A program made the translations under genes and the position numbers. The notes under the pieces are model-generated. The model saw only the letters and a program-made list of their open reading frames with translations. It was not told the DNA's origin and did no database searches. 64,000 nt of DNA from Bryoerythrophyllum caledonicum. Taxonomy: Eukaryota > Streptophyta > Bryopsida > Pottiales > Pottiaceae. Positions 54,867 to 64,000 of the stretch are shown piece by piece (within the stretch, counting starts at the first letter, position 1; each line of letters opens with the position of its first letter). The stretch is from the NCBI GenBank assembly GCA_963971425.1, contig OZ020515.1:18530137-18594136 (forward strand), given 5' to 3'.

Positions 54867-56708
54867 CAGGAATGCTAGAATGTGAGTAGTGAGCAATGAG
54901 CAGTGAGCGGTGAGCAGTGAGTAGTAAACAATCTATTTTTTTCAATTGGGCACCCTATAACCACAGATTTGGGGTGATTTACAAGAAATAATTTTACATT
55001 GTGACCTATTTCTGTGGTATGAAAAAAGTTCAAAATGGAAGAAAGTTGGATTTAAAAACCCGAAAATAAACTGTTTGGAGAATATTTGGATAAATGTAGA
55101 TAGATGAATGTAGATGAATGATTGCTCAGCTTACAGTTAAAAAAATATAGCAACTTCTAAAATATTAGTAAAAAAAGAAAAAAAAAAGAAAAAAAACGAA
55201 ACAAGGGGCTCCTCGGTACCGAGGAGGGCCCTGAGGGCAAAACCAAAAAAAAAAAAAAAAACCAGTCGAGGGGCTCCTTGGTATCGATGAGGGCCATGAG
55301 GACAGAACTAAAAAAAAATAAAAAAAATAGCCAAGGGCTCCTCGGTACCTAGGATTGCCCTGAGGGCGGAACCAAAAAAAAAACATAGTCGAGGGGCTCC
55401 TCGGTACTGAGGAGTGCTCTGAGGGCGAAACCAAGGGAAACAAAAAAAAAATACAAAAATTCCAAAAAAATAAATTAAAAATTATCGCCCAATAAGAAAA
55501 GTTCTCTTTAAGGGGTTATCTAAATTTCCCATTTGGCACTTCAAACTTCTCCGTATATTTGAATACAAAAATTCTTGCTTCCACTACAATTTTACATAAT
55601 TTTATAATTCTTGCTTCCACTACAATTTGAGTGAGGGGAAAAATGGCACCTTGGTATTAAAGTGCCTATTTGGCACTCCAAAATTTTATGTAATTTTGAA
55701 TACTAAAATTCTTGCTTCCACTATAATCTTCATCACAGTGGAGCATTAGGCCATCGCAAAGCGTGGGTGAATTGCAAACACTTGTATTATGTATACAGAT
55801 TCTTGTGCAAGGCAAACCTGGAAGACGACAAGTAAATACATGCACCAAGTCTTAGTTTCAATGAAGTACAGCTCCTACTCCGCAATAGCAATCTCTAAGT
55901 TTTTCTTGTTTTGGTCATAGTAGTTATGGCAAGTTATTGCCTCTTTTATAGTTTAACTTTGAAACTACACAAAACTTTGGAGGGCCAAAATGGCTCCTTG
56001 GTACCGAGGAACCCTTTTGGGCTTTACAAAAAACTTGTGAAGTTCAGCGATTATCACTTGTAGAAATAGTAGGATTTATTGAGGAAAAACATTTTGAAAC
56101 ATGTTTTACCCGTTGTTGGGAACGGGATAAAAAATCAAAAAAATTAGACAAAAAAATAAAATAAAAAATGGGCCTACTAGGCTCTTTGGTAGAGAAGAAC
56201 CTCTTTAGACTTCTTTAAAATCTTGTAGTTCAGTGATTCATCTTCACTCTTGAAAAGTATATTTTTTTAAGCGGCATGAATTATGAAGCACTATAAACTA
56301 ACATAGTTTTTGTTTCCCATTAAATTTCATGTCGCTCATAGAGAAATTTTCGTAAAACTAGATGAGATTTTGAATGGATGCCCTAAACTTCATTCATCCA
56401 TAAAATCTATCCATCCATGAAATATATCATCCAAAGTTATTCATCCATTTAATGACAAGAAATAGTCAACTCCATATCAAAGTTTGGTTAGGTTTGTCCC
56501 TAAAATTCAACATTTATTTTCATGTGAAGCAATTTCATAGCCCATTTGTAAGTGAAAAATCACAGAAGACATTTGTAAACCATGGTAATAGGTTGCAAAA
56601 TTTTACTTTCTATAGAAAATTCCAAATATCATTTATAGAAAATTCCTGTCCATTTTAATCCTCCCTCCTTACTGCTCACCGCTCACTGCTCACATTCTAG
56701 CGTCGTTG
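54867..56708. mobile_element. MULE2: Mutator-like non-autonomous element
   Basis: This 1842-bp insertion has terminal inverted repeats, left CAGGAATGCTAGAATGTGAG and right (minus strand) CAACGACGCTAGAATGTGAG. It is flanked by perfect 10-bp duplications gataaccggc (54857-54866 and 56709-56718). The paralogous site at 57233-57243 is uninterrupted (gataaccggg). Subterminal iterations of GTGAGC/AGTGAGCGGTGAGC follow each end. No transposase ORF. It contains the GC-rich block at 55205-55437 and A-rich runs. Confidence 0.9.
55205..55437 (+). repeat. Four GC-rich palindromic units separated by poly-A tracts
   Basis: The unit ggggctcctcggtaccgagg, followed by gccctgagggc-like and aaccaaaa, occurs four times at about 60-bp spacing (near 55206, 55268, 55330, 55392). 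Further single, diverged versions lie near 55990 and 56170. Each core ctcggtaccgag is palindromic, so each unit can form a hairpin. Confidence 0.9.
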
Positions 56709-56899
56709 GATAACCGGCAAAGCAATTAGAAATACATTGAAATAGGTTGTATAATAATTGGTGGAAGTAAGTGAATGCTTAACTAGTTAATTAGTGTTAT
56801 AGTGGTGATATAATCGGATCTTAAAACCACCAAGGTTATTTCCGGTAAAACCTAAAAAGAATGCCCGGGAAGGATCTTTGGGAAGGGCACATTAGCAGC

Positions 56900-57083
56900 A
56901 GGTATCAACCTAGCACAAGACCAAGCGGGTACCAACCGCGCACAAAAGTAGTGGGTACCAATTGAACACAAGACCAAGCGGGTACCAACCGAGCATAAGA
57001 CCAAACGGGTACCAAACGGGCACAAGAACAACTGGATATCAACCAAGCTTACAAGTAGTTGGGTACCAACCAGGCTCAATAGC
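56900..57083 (+). repeat. Seven degenerate 27-bp repeats
   Basis: The unit gggtaccaaccgagcacaag + accaagc (27 bp, one copy 26 bp) occurs about seven times. From the third copy onward the plus frame is open and spells a nine-residue peptide repeat GYQPxxRPx. Whether it was ever translated is unknown. Confidence 0.85.
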
Positions 57084-57160
57084 ATCGAGTACGAACGGCC
57101 CTCTCACACCAAAAGGGGACAATCCGCGAGGAAGACGAACACTGTGAGGAGGAGGAATAC

Positions 57161-59400
57161 TGTGGGAGTCTGAAACTTCCACTTGGTTGCCCCTACCAAA
57201 AAAATTAGTTAATATGTGAATTTTAGTCTTAGATAACCGGGAATGTAATTAGTATTACGTAGAAGTAGGTTGTATAATAATTAGTGAAAGATGAGGAATC
57301 CTTAACTAGTTAATTAGTGTTAAAGTGGTGATAAATTTGGGCCTTAAAACTACCAAAGTTGTGTCCGGAAAGATCTAGAAAGAATGACCGAGAAGGATCT
57401 CCGGAACAAAAGTCCAAATCACCACTTAAAGACTAAACTAACTAGTCAAAGTCTTCATCAACTAGATAGTATACTTAGTAGTGTTAGTAGTAGTTGTTTA
57501 GATTTTTAGGATTGTTGTTGTAGAGGTTTAAGTCCCCATTTATGAGCACTAATTTTATATGAGGAAAAGAAAAGAAAAGAAAAGAATAAAAGAAAAAATT
57601 AAAAACTAAATTTAAATTTTTAAAAAAAAAAAAACATATCCAGCTATCAATCCTCGTAGGGGCTGATACCCGACTACTCGGGCAGCAGCAGCCGACCTCC
57701 TCTCAACAGCCGGCCAAAACCTTTCTCCCCGAATTTGACCCCGCCCTCCAGACTTCTTCCTTCTCCAGCAATTCTCCTCTCTCTCCCCCTTTAAATCCAT
57801 TCCCCCCTCAATTTTTTCCCTCTATCTCCCTCTCTAGTTCTCTCAATCTCTCATAGTTTCTCCGTCTCTCTCTATTTGGGTATTTTTAGGAATTGGGGCT
57901 TTGAAGAAGAAGTAGTGGAAGAAGAAGAAGTTGAAGAAGGAGATTTGTGAAGGAGATTTGAAGGTGATCGGGGAGACTTTTGGAAGGCTTATTCAAGTGT
58001 CTTGAAGGTGGTGGAAGAGGTGTGCTCAAGCTAGGGTTTGGAGGAGATTGGTGGCACCTAAGATTTGGTGGTGGAGGAGCCTTTTTGACAAGTTGGTGGA
58101 GATTCCTAGGATTTGGTGGTGCAAGAAAGTTCGTGGCCGCGAGGAGAAGATTCAAGAGACAAGAGTTGACGGAGGTTGCAGGTGCAACAAGGACGTGGCA
58201 ATAAGTTGGGGAAAAAAAGGTGATTCTTGCCCATGTTGGGTTTCTCTTGTTTGTGCAAACAACCTTGTTTGTAAGTTTTTTTTTACGGGGGTGACCTCCA
58301 TTAACATCTTCTCCGGTCAAGAGAAAAGTCCACCGATAGACTTTATGTAGACCTTGTATGTCCTAGGTCTTAGTTTCTTGCACTTGTAAGTCTACCTTAG
58401 TGTCCTACCGTTTGGCAGAAGTATTATTTTATGTTTTCTCCACTTCCCCCCTCATCTCTAGGTCTTGCCTAATTTTTCTATCATTTTCCCGGTCTTCCCG
58501 ATCAACCGGAATACCTTCTTCCAACTTCTTGTTTCCCGAGTCACCTCTTCAAAGTGGTCAATTGTGATGTTGTTTTATTTTTCGTGTCATTAGATACGTG
58601 CCATATCTACATTCACGTTAGTCTAATAAAGTTTTTCGGATAAAATACACCGGTTGACTGGTATACTTATGTTTTCCGGGCCAAACCGGAATTTGTGATA
58701 ATTTGTGATAGGTGTAAATACAAGGCACATCCCGGAGTAAGTCCATCCCAAACAGTATGATTCCACCAGTAGGACGAACGCTTTCCAAGATTGACCTGAA
58801 CTAGTGGGAAGGGATTGCGAAAGGAAAATACTTTGAAGAAGGTAGTTGAGTTTTTAAACTCAATCTTTCGATCGATCCTTCCATGGATTTATCGGGAGAT
58901 AATTCCACTCTTCCGGTTGAGCCTTTGTTATATGTTATGTGTTATTGTTGATTTATCCCACCGGTTGATGGGACGTTGTTAAAGTTGTTAGATAAAAACA
59001 CTAGGGTGAAAATAGTGATGTCGATAAGGCCCCATTGTGCACCCGGTCTCCGCCACTTGAGTGGTTTCTCCGGCTACTTAGTTTTGTTAGGGAAAGGTTC
59101 ACCGGTCCAGGGACCGAACGTCTTCCGGTTTACCGGTCAACCGGCAATCCGTTGGTGACTAAGCTACCCTTGATTTTAAGATCGAGATGCCATTTTTCCT
59201 TTTGTAAATCTTCTTTTGGAGGGTAGCTATTGACTTTAGTGCACTCTGTAGATGCCATTTTCACCTTTGGGGGATCTAGTTTTGGAGGGTAGCTAGTAGC
59301 CTTTGTCTACTTAAGGAGCCTTGGGCTTTTGTGTTAAATATTCTTCTCTTTGTTGATTCGCTCGTGTCTTGTCTTCATTGTTTGTGTCTAGATTCTTTGA
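57161..59400 (+). mobile_element. Second E-family copy (E'), truncated
   Basis: Starts TGTGGGAGTC like element E. It has about 480 bp not present in E, and from about 57650 follows E's sequence: a CT-rich leader (57770-57880), gcccatgttgggtttctctt, ggttgagcctttgttatatg, cccattg.gcacccggtc, tttggagggtagctag and a TATA-like ctacttaaggagcc near 59308. Similarity stops near 59400, where a different sequence begins. Open frames are short. E' confirms that E is a repeated family. Confidence 0.75.
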
Positions 59401-60154
59401 ACGAAAACGAGTCGGAATGGGTGAAGAGTAGCTCCGTATTTCCCGGTGAGGAGGGTTCAGAATGTTAGACGAACTAGTGTCCCACAAGGCAGTAAGAAGT
59501 GCTGGTCCTTACTTGCAAGCCCACTTGTGTGTGTCAATGTTTGTTGAAAGGTGTGGTGAATATAGACATGTGTTGGATTGGGGCTTTTTGGAGTAGAACT
59601 GGATTGGATCTTGCAAGAAGGTTGTTGGAGTATGGAGGCTATGGTCTACGAGGGAGATCTGAAGCGGGCCGTGTGTTGGACTAGATCAGTAGCAACCGAT
59701 CCACAATCTTCACTGTAAGATCCAGATCTAAGATCTAGATCTGAATAGGGCAGGGATACTCACACACTCCACACTTGAACCCTCCAAACCGGGCCACATC
59801 CAACAAGAGAGACGATGCACAAGTTCAAGCCGCCCAACCAACAACAATCAGATACGCCTTTCTTACCTTACACTTGCTTGCCAATTGCTTTTTATTCCAT
59901 TACTAGTTACCCTCTTTCAAACAAACAGAGTCACCACAAGAACAATGCCAATCAAGATACAAAGAGGTCCAAATCGCGATAGACAAACCAACAACCAAGA
60001 CACCTACGACTTCACATCACAGGTACGATTCCTCTCACTATTACACTCATCAAATACTTAGATTTAAAATATGTTCACATTAATAGATCTCCTGCCTTTA
60101 GCATGCCACAAATCACACCACAAAATATGCATACACACTTATCAAGACAGACAT

Positions 60155-60244
60155 TGCAGGAAACACATAGAGTGCAGGGAATACATAGTTTACAAGAAAT
60201 ACATAGTATGCAAGAAATACATAGTTTGCAAGAAATACACAGTT
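60155..60244 (+). repeat. 18-bp tandem repeat x 5
   Basis: Five contiguous 18-bp units close to tgcaagaaatacatagtt (60155, 60173, 60191, 60209, 60227). In one frame they would encode LQEIHS repeats. Confidence 0.95.
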
Positions 60245-61966
60245 TGCCCTACAGGAAGGTCCTAGCCAACAATGACGAGAAGCCACACAAAGACGACAAG
60301 GCAGTAAAAACAAGAGACAAGACCTATCGCTCTCTTCACAAGCCCAAGGGTACAGAGCATCACAGAACGATGCAAAGAACGAGCCAGATCACCATTAGAG
60401 CAAGACTATGTACACTAGTACCACATAGTAGAGACAAAGACTCAGAAAATTCGGACAAGACGATCGGCCTAGGCGGTACAGACAACAGGAGGCATCCCCG
60501 TCGAAGACAGCGTAGATCGGCAATTTGGAACAGAACCAACACTGAAGTAAAGCCACACAAAGACTGCAGTACCGAAGCAGAGGAGGTCCAGCAGTGGTGC
60601 AGAACCGAAGCGGAGGAGGTTCAACAGTGGTCGTCCCGCAGGAACAACTATGACCTATTCATAAAGGCGCCAACTGGATGTGTATACACACACACAGAAC
60701 CTAACAGCAGCAGTATAGACGTGGTCGAGACAGCCCGACCTCCCCATGCGCCGCAGGTAAGTCTTCAGACTCTAGCTCCTTGTTCTTCCTTGTATTTACC
60801 TCCAACTCTAGAACTCCTTAACAACTGCAGAAGAAAAGCCGCCGTAGTAGTCACCAATTTGCCCCACCTGCAACATGAGCAAGTTATCAACGGGCTCAAA
60901 AATTCATGCAGAAAGACAAGGAGAAACCCTAACGACATTACTCCAAAAAAAGACCAAGGGAAGGAAACAACACGCCCAGATCCAAAACGCAGCCATCACA
61001 ACCATCGAGATTTGATCAAACGGCCAACACTCTCACATAACCCTAGCCGCCGGCATCACGAACGAAGGATGCACCCAATGACAACAGAGGTATTCATCAC
61101 AAATCAAGAACAAGCAACAAGGTATATAACACCATACCTTCTCTCGCAGAAATCCTCTTTTCTTCATTCAGCGCATATTCCCTCTCCTATTGCTTTCTGT
61201 ATCCTCTGGGAAAGAGCGCACTCGTCGGAGAGAGACACCAGTTAGTTGTCAGAACAAACGCGCACAAGGAAGGGCAGCAGGATAAGACGAAGACACCATC
61301 CATTGAGCAGCACGACCAGGGTGAACGTCTCAAGCATCTGCAACACGGCCGCGGACCCTACAGCCAGTGGAGCACATCTTACCTCCTTCCTTATTGTCAA
61401 TACAAAGTTATGTTGTTACTATGTGTTCATATGTGTAGCTCTTAGATCTGAGGCCAAATATGTCCACCGACCCCTCAGAAACGTAACATTAGTATTGCAG
61501 CCAATACATGGGAAGCATATGAGTGTATTTATTGGCAAACTATGCATGTATTGGCAAACTAACTCACCCAAACACGTATATCTACAGGGACAGATTAGGA
61601 AGGAAGACGACAGAACGAACGTGCACAAGATTTACATCACAACAAAGGGTCATCAACTACAAGACAAACAACCCTGGACGACGTACCTGCAAGCGGAGAT
61701 CAAACAACGTCGCCGTCGACACCCGATCATATGCCGCCAGGGACGACGGGTTCAACGCCGACCACGTCCAGTATCACATCATCAACGCCAACTCACACAC
61801 TGCCCTAGGCGACCTGAAGTCAAGAAGGACCACCCTCGTAGACTGCCCCGACCTCAAATCGCAAACACCGATAGACGAACACTCGAGATCCACCCTAATC
61901 AAAGAACGGCGTACGATTCCAGCGAGGCAAGCAGGCACAAGCTACATCAAGCAAGCAGACAACGGT

Positions 61967-62260
61967 GGCATCAAGCAGGCCGGCGTAGCGAACCCTGGGG
62001 TAATACTCAGGAAACAGATCTTGCGGACAGGCGCAAGAAGCACTGCACCCCACGCTATCGGCGGAAGCACGCGCCGCAAGGCACCGTACAGCTCAGGCGG
62101 AAGCTCGCACAGCGGCATCAAGCAGGCCGGCGAAGTGAACTCTGGAGAAACACTCAGGAAGCAGAGCCTGCGGACAGAAGGGAGAAGCGCCGCATCCCAC
62201 GCAGTCGAAGGAAGTTCGTACCCCAAGGTGCAGTAAAGCCCAGGCGGAAGCTCACGCAAC
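61967..62260 (+). repeat. 147-bp tandem duplication
   Basis: The unit starting ggcatcaagcaggccggcg at 61967 recurs at 62114, with actcaggaa.cag, ttgcggacag-like and caggcggaagctc in common. A shorter third piece follows (gtgccgaggaggcaaggcgg). Confidence 0.85.
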
Positions 62261-63031
62261 ACGGTGCCGAGGAGGCAAGGCGGAAGGGAACACAGCAAGG
62301 TGCCGTGGAGCTAAGGCAGAAGGAGACCAGGGAAACGAGAGCCATCAGACGTACACAGCAGCTCGCTGAAGGAAGTGGGAAGAACCGAAGAAGGGAGGAA
62401 CGCAGGAGAAAGTAGCACAACGGTCGAACCAAGAACCCTAGTTGTCCCACCCAGACCCGTAGCAGCACGTCTCCCTCAACTGTGTAGTAGCTGGGCCTAG
62501 CACCAAAAGGACCAAAGTGTAAGTCGTCCATCAGTGGTTTCCTCCTCCCTAGTGAACCTCCAGTTCAAGCTTAGCGCTACAAGAAGGTGGCCGAAGAAAA
62601 TCAAGGACAACAACACCCAAGTCACAACCAAACTACGAGGTCATATTACTCTCTTACCCTTATTACGATTTTATGTGATTTGGTGCCATTTGGTTTATTA
62701 TGCAAACCGATGGACATCCAACAAATACTTAATATCAAAGAAAGAAACTTTCCTGGGAGGCAGCCAATATTCTGGCACCTCTCATGTGTGTAATCTTGTA
62801 AGGTCTTGCAAATATCAAACTACTAACCCACAACCCCTAGAATATAAGTGTGAAGTCTATCCTTTGCATGTTGTTAGAAGGGTTAATCTTCATTCCTTCT
62901 TGACCAACTTAACATCACCAAGCCTACAACGCATGTTGTGGGGAGATGTTAAGAACAAGATGATAAGGAATAAAACTGAAGCACTACTCTACACTCAATT
63001 TAATGACATTTTATGTTTTTATCTCTACAGA

Positions 63032-64000
63032 ATGTCTCAGCCACAAGCTACCACCACACCTTCCAAGAGGTTGTTTACTGAGGTAATTGGAGAAGGTGCA
63101 TGTCGTGAGGTTGGAAATCATAACACCTTAGCTATCACTAGTGTCACCCAGAAAAAGGGGAGGGCAACAAGTTTGCCCTCTACCAATTACTGGCTAGGCT
63201 TCCAAACCATGAATACTATTGCAAAAAACAATGGTAGCCTAAAAATCCCTATCCCTACAATAGAAGAATTAGAAAAAAATGGACTTAGCAAACAACAAGT
63301 GGATGAGAGTTTGGAGGCAATGCCTTCATTCTCTTTTGTTCTCCAAGAAGAATGATCTTCTAAAAGGAGTGATGGGAAAATTGGCAACCACTTTAATCTC
63401 ACCCAACTTCCAAGTGAAGTTGAGGTAGATGAAAATGATTTTGCCTTGGACTACCAAGTGTCAATACACTTTGAGTTGGGTAGTTAGCTCTGGTCTAAAC
63501 ATGTTAATATGGAAATGGTGAAAACAAGGCTCAATGAGATGGAGATTCCCTTAGGAACAAGGATTGGGGAACTAATAGCCATTTTTTGCCATCACCAATC
63601 CGACAATTGGACTGGTGTGGTCAAATTGCACTTAAAAAACCCGGTTGTTGATGCCAAAGGGTTGTTGCAAGGGCGAAAACCTTTCATCCTTATCCTAAAC
63701 GAGGGAATTCCACACCTAGGGAAAGTGTGCAAGTCATACGACTCCTTGGCTTTCTCACACCTATTATCAGTAAAAATCACAGGGCCAAACCTTGTAAACA
63801 TAGAGCCCTATGATTTACATGCGGAGATTGTCAAAGATAGCTTTGCAAGAGGCTATGATTTTGAAGTGACAGGGGTAGAAAAAAAGGGCTATTCTGAATT
63901 TGCATGGGTCAAAACTCCCTCCCCGGAACAAGCGGCAAAAGTTAAGGACTACAAAGTCTCGTTTTGTAATGAGATCTTTGTACCCGTTTTTGCAACCCGG
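63032..64000 (+). pseudogene. Unidentified protein-coding frame with two in-frame stops, runs off the window
   Basis: From ATG 63032 (MSQPQATTTPSKRLFTE) one frame runs to the window end, interrupted only by TGA at 63353 and TAG at 63485. Beyond them it reads NEMEIPLGTRIGELIAIFCH, NWTGVVKLHLKNPVVDAKGL and VEKKGYSEFAWVKTPSPEQA. The persistence of sense in one frame over about 970 bases indicates a once-coding sequence. The frame is open upstream to 62534, but the cag before the ATG (tctctacag) also looks like a splice acceptor. I do not recognise the family; a retroelement ORF1 or gag-like protein is a guess. Confidence 0.5.

Larger units (their letters stand above)
54786..57160 (+). repeat. 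Partial E-family copy (E''), split by MULE2
   Basis: Bases 54786-54866 plus 56719-56880 match 57161-57410: tgggagtcta, acttggttgc, aaaaaattagtta, ttagataaccgg, ggttgtataataatt, cttaactagttaattagtgtt and gaaggatct recur in the same order. The start tatgggagtc parallels the TGTGGGAGTC terminus of element E. Beyond 56880 the sequence changes to the 27-bp repeats. Confidence 0.75.
59401..62533 (+). other. Repeat-containing region with few stop codons
   Basis: From about 60.1 to 62.4 kb the plus strand is A/C/G-rich and poor in stops. Two abutting frames (60103-61245 and 61246-62415) and an overlapping third (61523-62236) are open in different frames at once. Open frames in several registers and no recognisable domain argue that composition, not coding, keeps stops rare. 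A TATA-like ggtatataacacc sits at 61120-61132. It contains the 18-bp and 147-bp tandem repeats. It could be part of an unclassified LTR or host DNA. Confidence 0.4.

Noticed and set aside
54786-57160. Complete LTR terminating at 57160
   Set aside because: The left end lacks TG (tatggg), no target duplication was found and the right part is tandem repeats, so I call it only a partial E-family copy.

Overview
The window looks like nuclear DNA of a repeat-rich green-lineage (streptophyte) genome. Two intron-bearing host genes are recognisable: the last exons of the replicative helicase subunit MCM3 (1-1980, +) and a two-exon gene for the mitochondrial small Tim chaperone TIM9 (7267-7978, -). Nearly everything from about 9.4 kb onward is nested transposable-element sequence. 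No bacterial, organellar or CRISPR features were seen, and I cannot name the species from the sequence.

Region by region. 1-9.4 kb: host genes and AT-rich intergenic DNA with small dispersed repeats. 9.47-15.15 kb: a decayed minus-strand Ty3-type pol (element C: RT, RNase H, integrase, then a PHD-finger-like end), split at 12025-14839 by a TG...CA insertion (element E). 15.15-54.67 kb: a second minus-strand Ty3-type element (AB). Its two LTR-like ends (15147-18612 and about 48941-54670) each carry a large reading frame (ORFx); its protease, RT, RNase H and integrase lie between them. AB's integrase is split by a Mutator-like element (MULE1, 19528-44927). MULE1 in turn holds a young plus-strand 20.8-kb Ty3 element (D, 20690-41476), and D's 5' LTR holds a solo LTR (F, 20913-22175). 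A minus-strand solo LTR of the D family (51256-53140) interrupts ORFx in AB's upstream LTR. 54.7-59.4 kb: partial copies of E's sequence, one split by a second Mutator-like element (MULE2, 54867-56708). 59.4-64 kb: repeat-containing DNA with unusually few stop codons, then an unidentified reading frame that runs off the window.

Element D is the best preserved system. It has a gtgga target duplication, nearly identical LTRs, a primer-binding-site-like motif and a polypurine tract. Four short overlapping or abutting ORFs precede gag. A gag-protease ORF with four CCHC knuckles, an RT/RNase H ORF and an integrase ORF lie in one frame, separated by one TGA and one TAA. Two further long ORFs of unknown function lie between integrase and the 3' LTR. 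The most unusual points are the LTR-encoded ORFx of AB, D's extra ORFs on both sides of gag-pol, the PHD-like end of C's pol, and the extreme density of the palindrome CTTAAG in D-family LTRs.
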